A DNA stretch of 64,000 nucleotides from Bact-08 sp964533215 (GTDB lineage Bacteria > Bacteroidota > Bacteroidia > Bacteroidales > UBA932): assembly GCA_964533215.1 (NCBI GenBank), contig CAZHLJ010000006.1:1-64000 (forward strand), read 5' to 3'. A model generated the notes under the pieces. That model did not search any database and had not been told where the DNA came from. It saw nothing but the letters and a program-made list of their open reading frames with translations. How positions within the stretch are numbered: the stretch's first letter is position 1; every line of letters begins with the position of its first letter. Positions 18,236 through 27,657 of the stretch are shown piece by piece. The position numbers were made by a program, and so were the translations under genes.

Positions 18236-20911
18236 TTACAAAATCCGGCCACTCTTTTCCACTAAGTTCGCTACTGAGAAGATAAAATCCTTGTCATTGA
18301 TGATGTCATCAAGATTAAGGTGCATTCGGTATCTCCAGTAATGTCTTGGATTTGAAGGGATATTGATTCTCTCTTCATCCGGTTTCTCCCGTCTTAACTT
18401 TCCTGAAATTGAAAGCCAATCTTGTATTGGGAATATTGCAAGCATGGATGGGGATTGCAGATGTAAATCAATAATCTTCTCGCAAAGCCATGGCTCGCAA
18501 TAGTATGGTGCAGTATCGTAATTGTGTAGAACATCTCTAAAGAAATCACAACTAACGTTATGATCTTCTTCCCACCAAGCTCTTAAAGTGCTGGTATCAT
18601 GGGTTCCAGTAGTACAGACAGACAAATAAGGATAATGAGATGGGTTGCTGAATTTATCTTTAGGATTCTTTGGCATCCTCTGGATTTCCAGACTAAGTAT
18701 TCTCAAAGAATGCATCAATGAAGGCACACAGGATGGAATCATTCCGAGGTCTTCTCCACAAACAAGCATCCCTGTGGCAGAGATAAGGGATGGGAGCTTT
18801 TTCATGGCGTTTTGATACCAGAACTCATCATTCCTACGGTAGAAAAAGTTATTATAGACCTGGTCAAAACGCTCTTTCTGGAAGTTGTCCATAGCTTGGT
18901 ATGATTTGCTGAATTGAGCGGAAATCCTAGGATGATATTTAGACGGATCTATAGGATCTGTCAGGAAGAGAACCTCAGAACAAAGAGATAGAAGTTTATC
19001 CTTGTAGATTAATGCATTTGATTCAGGAAAAGAAATAAAAAAATCATCTATTTTTTTCTGACAGTCAAATTGTTGCTTCAAAAAATAGCTCTCGTTATCT
19101 CCCTTTTCGAGAAACGTATTTTTTATCATATTCTTGTCAGCTCCAAAATACTCTTCCAATACCCACTCATTTATATATGGCTTGCAGTCTCTTTCGAAGT
19201 CGAAAGGGTATCCTGAAAATCGTATCTCTTCTGCAGTTAGAGGCAATGCTGGATTGAAATGTCCCATAAGGCCCTCTGTTGAAGTGGAAGGTATTTCCCA
19301 GATTCGAAAGAAACCAAGTATATGGTCAATCCTATATGCATCAAAATACTCTGCCATTTTCCGGAATCTTTTTTTCCACCACGAGTAGCCGTCAGAATCC
19401 ATTTTTTCCCAGTTATATGTTGGGAATCCCCAGTTTTGTCCCTTTACTGAGAAATCATCTGGGGGAGCACCTGCCTGACCATTGAAATTGAACAGATATG
19501 GCTCAACCCAAGCCTCCACAGAATTTCTGTTTACTCCTATTGGAATGTCTCCCTTGAGAATAATTCTTTTACTATTGGCATATTTATGTACCGCAGAGAG
19601 TTGAACATGAAGTAGAAACTGTACAAAATAGTGAATTGCAATTTCTTTGAACTTCGGTCCATTTTCATCTGCCATTTTTTCTATAACAGTTTTGTTATAT
19701 AGAGAGTATTTTGGCCAGTTACGAAATTCAGCCGTCTTGAAATCATCTCTTAAAGAACAGAATACGGCATATGGAATAAGCCACTCTTTGTTGTTTTCAA
19801 AGAACTCTTTATAATCTTTGGTCTTGAAGGTCAGTTCTCCATCCTGATCATATAATTTTCTAATATATGACCATTTCAGTTTCTCGACAGCATCATAATC
19901 TATATTCTCCAATTTGTTGATATCCTGAACTTCGTGGTAAAAAGATTCCATGAAATGAGGGTCATCTATCACTCCGGCCTCTTCAAGATTTATGTACAAC
20001 GGATGTATGGCATATATGGATATTGCTCCATATGGATAGGAGTCTGTCCAATTATGAGACATTGTGGTATCGTTTATAGGCAGCAGTTGAAGAACATTTT
20101 GCCCTGTCTCGCTCAGGAAATCAACCATTTTCCTTAAATCCATGAAATCACCCATTCCGCAGCTGCTATCGCTTCTTAAAGAAAAAACAGGAACAGCTGT
20201 GCCAGCAACCCTGGCCTTCTTCGCCTCAAGATTTATAGAGAAATGATTGGTTATTATCATTTTTTTCGACGTCAATCCTGAAATTTCCAAAGTCCTGTTT
20301 TCCCCCTCTTCCCAGATCATATCCCCTTCAGCTTCTCGCTTAGAAATCAAGACAAATTTGTATATCAGGGCTCCATATAATTCGTCGCTGTTTAAACGTG
20401 TTTCCCATAAACCTTCGCTATTCTGATTCAATCTTATGCCATTCTCAGGATGCCATTTGCCGAGCGAAGCATGATTACCGCATATAACAATATCCTTATC
20501 CAAAGGTATGTTGTTTGCAGATAGTCGGAATAATATGTTTCCTGAATTTTTTAGGGGTTCATCATTTCTAAAGTAAAACACTTTTTTGAATGCAGAAGAC
20601 AAAAAAGGTGACTCCTCACTGTAACTTTTCCATTCGTCATGTATGAAGTATTCATCAAAAGAGGTGGATGCTGAGAATCTTCTGGCTGGTCCTGCTTCAA
20701 AAAACGGCTCTCCTGAATCATCAATCAATAAATATGTATATTCAAAGCAGCACATACTTGTGAGTGAAAGGTCATAGCACCAACGATATCCGTCAAATTG
20801 AAGGGGAATGGATTTCTTTACATTAAATGAAGAGAGCTCCGGAATTGAGCCTGTAATGTAGATTTTTTGTCCGAAACTTAAATTGTAGGGAATTGAAAAA
20901 TGTATTTTCAT
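18236..20911 (-). CDS. malQ: 4-alpha-glucanotransferase (GH77) with two N-terminal CBM20 domains
   Basis: An 891-residue cytoplasmic amylomaltase that disproportionates maltodextrins. Two CBM20-type starch-binding domains occupy about residues 1-105 and 120-235 (GQKIYITGSIPELSSF and DIVICGNHASLGKWHP). The GH77 catalytic part runs from about 245: SLRSDSSCGMGDFMDLRKM, the nucleophile Asp in FDAYRIDHILGFFRIWEIPS, the acid/base Glu in LVCGEDLGMIPSCV, and the third carboxylate in TGTHDTSTLRAWWEE. This long CBM20-bearing form is usual in Bacteroidetes. It diverges from the LytSR genes and complements the downstream plus-strand starch operon by processing imported maltodextrins. Confidence 0.95.
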   Translation of the reverse strand: MKIHFSIPYNLSFGQKIYITGSIPELSSFNVKKSIPLQFDGYRWCYDLSLTSMCCFEYTYLLIDDSGEPFFEAGPARRFSASTSFDEYFIHDEWKSYSEESPFLSSAFKKVFYFRNDEPLKNSGNILFRLSANNIPLDKDIVICGNHASLGKWHPENGIRLNQNSEGLWETRLNSDELYGALIYKFVLISKREAEGDMIWEEGENRTLEISGLTSKKMIITNHFSINLEAKKARVAGTAVPVFSLRSDSSCGMGDFMDLRKMVDFLSETGQNVLQLLPINDTTMSHNWTDSYPYGAISIYAIHPLYINLEEAGVIDDPHFMESFYHEVQDINKLENIDYDAVEKLKWSYIRKLYDQDGELTFKTKDYKEFFENNKEWLIPYAVFCSLRDDFKTAEFRNWPKYSLYNKTVIEKMADENGPKFKEIAIHYFVQFLLHVQLSAVHKYANSKRIILKGDIPIGVNRNSVEAWVEPYLFNFNGQAGAPPDDFSVKGQNWGFPTYNWEKMDSDGYSWWKKRFRKMAEYFDAYRIDHILGFFRIWEIPSTSTEGLMGHFNPALPLTAEEIRFSGYPFDFERDCKPYINEWVLEEYFGADKNMIKNTFLEKGDNESYFLKQQFDCQKKIDDFFISFPESNALIYKDKLLSLCSEVLFLTDPIDPSKYHPRISAQFSKSYQAMDNFQKERFDQVYNNFFYRRNDEFWYQNAMKKLPSLISATGMLVCGEDLGMIPSCVPSLMHSLRILSLEIQRMPKNPKDKFSNPSHYPYLSVCTTGTHDTSTLRAWWEEDHNVSCDFFRDVLHNYDTAPYYCEPWLCEKIIDLHLQSPSMLAIFPIQDWLSISGKLRREKPDEERINIPSNPRHYWRYRMHLNLDDIINDKDFIFSVANLVEKSGRIL

Positions 20912-20942
20912 AATACTTCGATTTAAGGTTGGAAATATTGGA

Positions 20943-20950
20943 CAAACATA
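20943..20950 (-). promoter_or_regulatory. -7 box of the malQ operon
   Basis: On the minus strand the sequence reads TATGTTTG, an exact TAnnTTTG match, 32-39 bases upstream of the malQ ATG. The -33 region is only AT-rich, without a clear TTTG. Confidence 0.5.
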
Positions 20951-21001
20951 ATTTATTTTCCGTAATAAAAATATATTATATTTACATATAGATTTTTGCC
21001 A

Positions 21002-21394
21002 ATGAACTTCTCGGTATTCAAAACGTCCGGAGTCATAAAGAAAGACCTGATATTTGTGAATTTTTTAATTCACTCGTTTGCAGTTGTACATGCATTGGTT
21101 TGTTTCCTCTTAAGAAGTGTTGGAATCAATGATGGGTTGTCACTTACAATTCTGACAATTCTTATGATTGTGCTGTTAATTAATTATTTCAATGGTACAA
21201 CGGATGTGTTTCTGTCTCTTTCACTGCTGTCATGTCTTGCTGGTTTCTATCTTGGGACAAAAGGCGCAATCCTATTAGGAAAATTTCTTCCGGATAACCT
21301 TTTGTTGACTCATATGATTGCAACATTTCTAATTACTGAAATATTGGGTTGGCTTGTCTATTTTATTCTTAGACGTCGATCTAAACGAAAATGA
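21002..21394 (+). CDS. small four-helix membrane protein of unknown function
   Basis: A 130-residue protein with four hydrophobic segments (about 16-40, 47-65, 70-92 and 98-124) and a basic tail (RRRSKRK). I do not recognise a named family. The frame opens at a TTG (20996), but ATG 21002 is the more likely start. Its end overlaps the sensor kinase start by four bases (ATGA), so it is translationally coupled to the LytS/LytTR pair and may be an accessory membrane component of that signalling system (inference). Confidence 0.7.
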   Translation: MNFSVFKTSGVIKKDLIFVNFLIHSFAVVHALVCFLLRSVGINDGLSLTILTILMIVLLINYFNGTTDVFLSLSLLSCLAGFYLGTKGAILLGKFLPDNLLLTHMIATFLITEILGWLVYFILRRRSKRK

Positions 21395-22431
21395 AGGGAT
21401 TTAGTTTAAAAAGGGTTGTCGAGTTTTCGCTTCTTGCTTTATTTGTTTTCGGTTTCAGAGTACTAATAGAGGAGTTGATGCCTGTTTTTGAAACGGAACT
21501 CAACCTTACTTTTGGAAAATTTCTTATAAAGCTCTTAAGTAACTATCCACTCACGCTTTCAATGCTTTTCCTTGATGTGGTAATAGTTTATTTTATTGAC
21601 AGGAGGAATTTTCCAGAAAAAGCATCCAATAAGCTTATCGCACTGATAATATCTTCTTTCCTGGTAGCTTTTCTTTCTGCCTTGTGGATAAGGATACCAA
21701 CCTGGGTCAATGGTTCCTTGACTGTTTTATTTTCTGATATATATTTTAATCTGACCCTTTTCACAAGTTTTGTATTCAACTCTATTATCATTGCCCTGTT
21801 TCATGTTTACCACTATTACAAGCAATCTCATGAAAAGGCACTTAATGTCGAGATTGGAAAGAAAAACCGGGCAAGGTATCAATATCAGCAGTTGAAAAGG
21901 CAGATGAACCCGCATTTTCTTTTCAACAGTTTGAATGTGCTAGACTTCCTTATACAGACAGATTCTGCAAGGGCAAGCGATTTTGTAAGAAAACTCTCTT
22001 CTGTTTACAGGTACTTTTTAAACAAAGAGGACAAAGAGACAGTGACACTGAAGGAGGAGATAGATTTTGTCATGATTTATACTGATCTTTTGAAAGCTAG
22101 GTTCGATAATGGTTTGGATGTTAAAATTGAGATAGATGAACAATATTATAATTGTCCTATAATTCCTGGCGGATTACAGGCTTTAGTGGAAAATGCAACA
22201 AAACATAATGTGATTAGTAATGAGTATCCATTAAAAATAGATATTTATGTTGCAGATTCTATGATAATTACGAGAAATAATCTACAGCTGCGTATTAATA
22301 CCATTGAATCCAGTGGAGTAGGGATAAAAAACATACAAGGGCAGTATAGGTTGCTCTTTAAAAAAGATATTCAAGTTTATAACGATAATATGAATTTTCT
22401 AGTAGGATTGCCATTAATTAAGACAACATGA
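21391..22431 (+). CDS. LytS/YehU-family membrane sensor histidine kinase
   Basis: A 346-residue kinase with about four N-terminal membrane helices (residues 7-150) and a His_kinase (PF06580) domain. The phosphoacceptor is His175 in RQMNPHFLFNSLNVLDFLI. The ATP-binding region has an N-box (LVENATKHN) and a glycine block (SSGVGIKNIQGQYRLL), but the usual DxGxG G1 motif is not apparent, which is common in this subfamily. It overlaps the genes on both sides by four bases, forming a tight three-gene unit with its response regulator. The signal sensed is unknown; the flanking starch genes suggest a carbohydrate or envelope cue. Confidence 0.88.
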   Translation: MKGFSLKRVVEFSLLALFVFGFRVLIEELMPVFETELNLTFGKFLIKLLSNYPLTLSMLFLDVVIVYFIDRRNFPEKASNKLIALIISSFLVAFLSALWIRIPTWVNGSLTVLFSDIYFNLTLFTSFVFNSIIIALFHVYHYYKQSHEKALNVEIGKKNRARYQYQQLKRQMNPHFLFNSLNVLDFLIQTDSARASDFVRKLSSVYRYFLNKEDKETVTLKEEIDFVMIYTDLLKARFDNGLDVKIEIDEQYYNCPIIPGGLQALVENATKHNVISNEYPLKIDIYVADSMIITRNNLQLRINTIESSGVGIKNIQGQYRLLFKKDIQVYNDNMNFLVGLPLIKTT

Positions 22432-23180
22432 AAATTTTGATACTGGAAGACGAGGTACCTGCACAAATGCAGTTAAAAAGGCTTATATATCATAACTACC
22501 CAGATTTTGAAATATTAGCTACTCTTTCATCTGTATTGTCAGCCGCAGAGTGGCTTAGGAAAAATGAGGTTGACATTATCTTTATGGATGTTGAGTTGTC
22601 AGACGGTATTTGTTTTGAATTGTTTAACTTGGCTGATGTCAGATCTAATGTCATAATAACTACAGCATATGAAAGTTATGCTCTTAATGCCTTTAGGGTA
22701 AATAGTATCGACTATCTGTTAAAACCGATTGAAAAGGAGGATTTTGTCAAGGCGGTCGAAAAATGCAGGAAGATTAAAGAAAATGTCGGATATAACCCAG
22801 AAGTGATAAGTAAACTGATTTCTTCATCAAAAGTATACAAACAACGGTTCACAGTCAAACTTGGGAACCAGATAATTATTGTAAACACTACCGATATTGC
22901 GTATTTTTATTCAGAAAATAAATCTACATACATCGTAACTAACGAAAAAAGGTTATACATTTCTGACCAGACGCTCGAAGCAATAGAAAATCAAGTAAAC
23001 CCAAATTTTTTCTTTAAACTTTCAAGATCCTGTCTGGCAAGTATCTCTTCAATAGAATCAATATCTAAACACTTCAATTCAAGGCTTAAGGTGCATCTTA
23101 ATCCGAAATTCAAAGAGGAAATTTTTGTAAGCAGAATAAGAGTCCCTATTTTCCTTGAGTGGCTAGAGGGCGCTCACTGA
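22428..23180 (+). CDS. LytTR-type response regulator
   Basis: A 250-residue regulator. The receiver domain (residues 1-120) has the acidic pair in LEDE, phosphoacceptor Asp54 in IIFMDVELSDG, the conserved Thr in TTAYESYAL and the Lys in DYLLKPIEK. The C-terminal LytTR DNA-binding domain (about 145-245) carries KLGNQIIIVNTTDIAYFYSE and FFKLSRSCLASISSI. It is translationally coupled to the sensor kinase. The starch uptake operon begins 120 bases downstream, making this system a candidate controller in place of SusR (inference). Confidence 0.92.
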   Translation: MKILILEDEVPAQMQLKRLIYHNYPDFEILATLSSVLSAAEWLRKNEVDIIFMDVELSDGICFELFNLADVRSNVIITTAYESYALNAFRVNSIDYLLKPIEKEDFVKAVEKCRKIKENVGYNPEVISKLISSSKVYKQRFTVKLGNQIIIVNTTDIAYFYSENKSTYIVTNEKRLYISDQTLEAIENQVNPNFFFKLSRSCLASISSIESISKHFNSRLKVHLNPKFKEEIFVSRIRVPIFLEWLEGAH

Positions 23181-23300
23181 ATCTAATTAATTATTCCGGC
23201 TTCTTAATAATTCACTTCGTCCTGAAAATTGTTAAATTCATCAGGATTAATGGTTGACGTACTTTAAATTATCTTTAATTTTAATTGAAAGTATGTGAAA

Positions 23301-24662
23301 ATGAAACACAAGAAACTCTCATTTTGGGATATCTGGAATATGAGCTTTGGATTTCTGGGTATCCAATTTGGTTTTGCTCTTCAAAATGCCAATGCGAGCA
23401 GGATACTGCAAAGTTTTGGTGCAGATGTTGAGCAACTTTCCTGGTTCTGGATTGCCGCTCCTTTGACCGGGATGATTGTACAGCCGATTATCGGGCATTA
23501 TAGTGATAAGACATGGACCAGATTGGGTCGAAGAAAGCCATACTTTCTTGCCGGAGCAATCCTTACATGCATTGCCCTGATTCTAATGCCAAATTCTCCG
23601 ACTATGGCCTACTTGCTCCCTCCAATGATTGTAGGTGCTGGAATGTTGATGATCATGGATGCGTCCATAAATGTTGCAATGGAACCTTTCAGAGCATTGG
23701 TTGCAGACCTTCTTCCTTCTGATCAGCGTACTCTGGGTTTTTCCATACAGACTTTCCTTATTGGAATAGGAGCTGTAATAGGTTCTTGGTTGCCATATAT
23801 ACTTGCGGAATGGCTTGGAGTAGCCAAGACGACTATTCAAGGGCATGTCCCGCCTAATGTTACAATATCATTTTATGTAGGGGCTGCCGTACTGATATCT
23901 TCAATTCTCTGGACAATAGTAAGGACTAAGGAATATCCGCCTGAAGATAAAAAAACTGAAGACGGGACAAAAAAAGTATTGGGTGTAAGCCAGATTTTTA
24001 AAGATTTTGCAGCTATGCCAAAAACGATGAAACAGTTGGGTATAGTGCAGTTCTTTTCTTGGTTCGCTCTTTTTTCAATGTGGGTGTTTTCTACACCTGC
24101 AGTAGCTGTTCACATATATGGTGCAGGGATAAACGATACAACATCAGTTTTGTATCAGGACGCAGGAAACTGGGTCGGGTTGATATTCGGAATTTACAAT
24201 GGTGTGGCGGCCGTATATGCTCTTGTACTCCCGGCTTTGGCTAAAAAATTCGGAAGGAAACGTACTCACTCTTTCTCATTGGTTATGGGTGGTGTAAGCC
24301 TGCTCTCCTTTTATATTATAAAGGATCCAGATTTATTGATATTACCAATGTTTGGAATTGGAATGGCATGGGGAAGTATTCTTTCAATGCCATATGCTAT
24401 TCTTGCAGGCTCACTTCCTCCAAATAAAACTGGAATATATATGGGGATATTCAATTTCTTCATTACTCTGCCTCAGATAACAAATGGAATAATTGGTGGG
24501 CCGATAGTCAAACGCTTTTATGACTCTCAGGCAATTTACGCAATTGTCATGGCGGGTGTGTTTCTCCTTATTGCTGCTGTAACTGTGATTTTTGTCGAAG
24601 ATAAAGATGATCCGGCCTATATAAGGTTAAAAGACTCTAAAAAATTAAATACAAATACTTAA
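23301..24662 (+). CDS. MFS maltose/maltodextrin-type transporter (SLC45/GPH-like)
   Basis: A 453-residue inner-membrane transporter with about 12 hydrophobic segments. The N-terminal block FGFLGIQFGFALQNANASRI and the loop QPIIGHYSDKTWTRLGRRKP are typical of the SLC45/sucrose-maltose symporter group. Another group signature is PFRALVADLLPSDQRTLGFS. ATG 23301 is chosen over GTG 23295. It heads the starch operon, 11 bases before the second susC, so it probably moves maltose or short maltodextrins from periplasm to cytoplasm, where MalQ acts. Substrate is inferred from family and context. Confidence 0.87.
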   Translation: MKHKKLSFWDIWNMSFGFLGIQFGFALQNANASRILQSFGADVEQLSWFWIAAPLTGMIVQPIIGHYSDKTWTRLGRRKPYFLAGAILTCIALILMPNSPTMAYLLPPMIVGAGMLMIMDASINVAMEPFRALVADLLPSDQRTLGFSIQTFLIGIGAVIGSWLPYILAEWLGVAKTTIQGHVPPNVTISFYVGAAVLISSILWTIVRTKEYPPEDKKTEDGTKKVLGVSQIFKDFAAMPKTMKQLGIVQFFSWFALFSMWVFSTPAVAVHIYGAGINDTTSVLYQDAGNWVGLIFGIYNGVAAVYALVLPALAKKFGRKRTHSFSLVMGGVSLLSFYIIKDPDLLILPMFGIGMAWGSILSMPYAILAGSLPPNKTGIYMGIFNFFITLPQITNGIIGGPIVKRFYDSQAIYAIVMAGVFLLIAAVTVIFVEDKDDPAYIRLKDSKKLNTNT

Positions 24663-24672
24663 ACTCTATTTT

Positions 24673-27645
24673 ATGAAGCGATTTATTTTGCTGATATCTG
24701 TTCTCTTCCTGGCGATGGGGATGGATATCAATGCGCAACAGAAAATTCCTGTATCGGGAACTGTTGTTGATGCGAAGAACATCCCTCTGATAGGTGTTGC
24801 TGTTATTGAAAAGGGCACTATTAATGGTGTTGAGACAAACATTAATGGTAAGTTCACGATAAATGTATTGTCTAAGGATGCAGTATTGACAATATCCTAT
24901 CTTGGTTATGTCCCTCGAGAGATCAAAGCCTCTGAAGCGGGAAATGTTGTACTTATGGAAGATACACAACTTCTTGGAGAGGTTGTGGTCATCGGTTACG
25001 GACAAGTTAAAAAGGACGACGCAACCGGCTCTATTGTTGCTATAAAGCCTGAACTTCTGAACAGAGGAGCAATAACATCTCCGCAGGACCTGCTCATAGG
25101 AAAGGTTGCAGGTCTGCAGATAACTCCCGGCGACGGAAGCCCGGGTTCTTCACCTACAATCAGAATCCGTGGTGGAGCATCACTTAAGGCTAGTAATGAT
25201 CCGTTGATTGTCATTGATGGTGTTCCTACATCTAACGATGCAGCTCCAGGAATGAGAAATGGATTGTCATCTGTCAATCCAAGCGACATTGAAAGTTTTA
25301 CTGTATTGAAAGATGCGTCAGCAACTGCAATTTATGGAGCACGAGCCTCAAACGGTGTTATTATAATCACTACCAGGAAGGGCACTACCAAGTTTAAGAT
25401 TGACTACAACTCAACTTATACTGTGAATCAGAATACAAAGACATACAACTCTTTGTCAGCAGCAGATTTCAAGACTAAAATCGCATTGGCATATCCTGTT
25501 GCGACTTCTACAGGAGCTGCAGCAGCTGCTCTGTTTGGAAGCAGCAACACAGATTGGCAGAACGAGATATTTCAGTTAGGACTTACTACAGACCAAAATC
25601 TTGCTGTCTCTGGTACACTTCTAAAAATTCCATACAGAGTTTCAATTGGCTATAACAAACAGAAAGGGACTATTAAAACCTCTTCATATGAAAGGCAGAC
25701 AGTGGGATTGAACCTCTCCCCAAGTTTCTTTGACAATCACCTGAAGGTCGTAGCAAACATCAAGGGGGTTATAAACAACAACGATTATGTAAACGATGGA
25801 GTTGTAGGATCAGCAATATTCTACGATCCAACTCAGCCTGTTTACAACACAAATGGTGATTTTAACGGGTACAAGAACTGGGGAACACCTGCTATTCCAA
25901 ACACATTAAGTTCTGTCAACCCTCTTTCGCTTATGTATGACAATTATGATAATACTAAGACAAAACGTGCAATCGGGAATATTGAACTTGACTATAGAAT
26001 GCATTTTCTTCCCGATTTAAAAGCTCATTTAAATCTGGGATTTGACTTTGCTGAGGGAAGCGGAGATAAAGGAGTGAACAAAAACTCATTCCAGGCATGG
26101 AAAGATACAGAATTCAAAGGGATCGGACGTAAGACTGAATGGAAAAACAACAGGAAGAACAGTGTCCTTGACTTTTACTTAAACTACACAAAGGAGTTTG
26201 AGTCTATCATGTCTAAAATTGAAGTAATGGGAGGCTACTCATGGCAACATTTTTACTCGAAGGACTATACAAAAGAACTTTCCAACGATGCCACCCCTGT
26301 AGTGAAAAAGGAGATAACCTTCCCTACGGAAAACTACTTGGTCTCATTTTACGGAAGATTCAACTACTCATTCATGGACAGATATCTGCTCACATTCACT
26401 CTTCGTGATGATGCATCGTCCAGATTCTCTCCTGATACCCGTTGGGGACTTTTCCCTTCTGTCGCTTTTGCATGGCAAATGAATAAAGAGTCATTCATAA
26501 GGGAGTCCAAGTTAATCTCAAATATGAAGCTGAGATTAAGCTACGGTGTGACAGGGCAACAGGATCTAGGTATAAATGATTACCCATACATAGCTCTTTA
26601 CAACCAATCTACTGTATATTCCAAATATTTGTTTGGCAGTACTTTCTATCCTTTGCTAAAACCAACTGGTTATGATGAGGGTATAAAATGGGAAGAGACC
26701 GCTTCATATAATGCGGGATTGGACTTCGGAATTCTAAAAAACAGGATTACCGCATCAGTAGATGTATATTTAAAAAAGACAAAGGATCTGCTGAATGAAA
26801 TAGATATTGCTGCCGGGACAAACTTTGCAAATAGAATAACCACCAATATTGGGAATATGGAGAACAAAGGTGTTGAGGTGAACATCAATGCAACTCCTAT
26901 AGACAATAAGGATTTTACCTGGGAACTTGGTATTAATGGAACTTGGAACGATACCAAGATTACAAAACTTACCGCTGCCAATAATCCTTCATATCTTGGT
27001 ATTTCAACAGGAGGCGTATCGTCGGGAACCGGAGGGACAATCCAGATGCACAGTGTAGGTTATGCTCCTTATACTTTCTATACATATCAGCAAGTTTATG
27101 ATGCTAAAGGAAAGGCTATCCAGAACCTTGTTGTTGACAGAAACAAAGACGGGCAGATTACCGAAGCTGACAGGTATCTTACGGATTACAGCCCGGCGCC
27201 TAAGGTCTACCTTGGATTCAGCAGTATGATAACATACCGGAATCTCGACTTAGGATTCAACCTAAGAGCTGCTTTAGGGAACTACATGTTCAACGATTTT
27301 GCAGCAGGTAACTCTACTATTGCAAACTTTTCGAATCAAGGCTTTCTGACGAACATGGTTGATGTTGTGAACAGAACTGGATTTACAAGAACAAATTTGC
27401 CACAACAGTTAAAATCAGACTATTTTGTGGAAAATGCTTCATTTGTGAGAATGGATAACATAACATTGGGTTATAATTTCAATAAATTGTTTATCGACAA
27501 GCTATCCGGAAGATTGGCCTTCTCTGTCCAGAATGCATTTGTAATAACGAATTATAGTGGTTTGGATCCTGAAGGATCAGGTATTGACAAGAATATCTGG
27601 CCAAGGCCACGTATTTATACATTAGGTCTTAATTTAACATTCTAA
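24673..27645 (+). CDS. susC: starch-locus SusC TonB-dependent transporter
   Basis: A 990-residue outer-membrane transporter. It has a signal peptide (to about residue 22), a carboxypeptidase-regulatory-like domain (GTVVDAKNIPLIGVAVIEKG), a plug with EVVVIGYGQVKKDDATGSI, GGASLKASNDPLIVIDGVP and SDIESFTVLKDASATAIYGA, and a barrel ending LGLNLTF. Length is close to Bacteroides SusC. Together with the SusD encoded 12 bases downstream it should import maltooligosaccharides released by surface amylases. Its neighbours (SusD, SusE-like, four GH13 enzymes) make the starch assignment strong. Confidence 0.94.
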   Translation: MKRFILLISVLFLAMGMDINAQQKIPVSGTVVDAKNIPLIGVAVIEKGTINGVETNINGKFTINVLSKDAVLTISYLGYVPREIKASEAGNVVLMEDTQLLGEVVVIGYGQVKKDDATGSIVAIKPELLNRGAITSPQDLLIGKVAGLQITPGDGSPGSSPTIRIRGGASLKASNDPLIVIDGVPTSNDAAPGMRNGLSSVNPSDIESFTVLKDASATAIYGARASNGVIIITTRKGTTKFKIDYNSTYTVNQNTKTYNSLSAADFKTKIALAYPVATSTGAAAAALFGSSNTDWQNEIFQLGLTTDQNLAVSGTLLKIPYRVSIGYNKQKGTIKTSSYERQTVGLNLSPSFFDNHLKVVANIKGVINNNDYVNDGVVGSAIFYDPTQPVYNTNGDFNGYKNWGTPAIPNTLSSVNPLSLMYDNYDNTKTKRAIGNIELDYRMHFLPDLKAHLNLGFDFAEGSGDKGVNKNSFQAWKDTEFKGIGRKTEWKNNRKNSVLDFYLNYTKEFESIMSKIEVMGGYSWQHFYSKDYTKELSNDATPVVKKEITFPTENYLVSFYGRFNYSFMDRYLLTFTLRDDASSRFSPDTRWGLFPSVAFAWQMNKESFIRESKLISNMKLRLSYGVTGQQDLGINDYPYIALYNQSTVYSKYLFGSTFYPLLKPTGYDEGIKWEETASYNAGLDFGILKNRITASVDVYLKKTKDLLNEIDIAAGTNFANRITTNIGNMENKGVEVNINATPIDNKDFTWELGINGTWNDTKITKLTAANNPSYLGISTGGVSSGTGGTIQMHSVGYAPYTFYTYQQVYDAKGKAIQNLVVDRNKDGQITEADRYLTDYSPAPKVYLGFSSMITYRNLDLGFNLRAALGNYMFNDFAAGNSTIANFSNQGFLTNMVDVVNRTGFTRTNLPQQLKSDYFVENASFVRMDNITLGYNFNKLFIDKLSGRLAFSVQNAFVITNYSGLDPEGSGIDKNIWPRPRIYTLGLNLTF

Positions 27646-27657
27646 CGACTATTCAAG

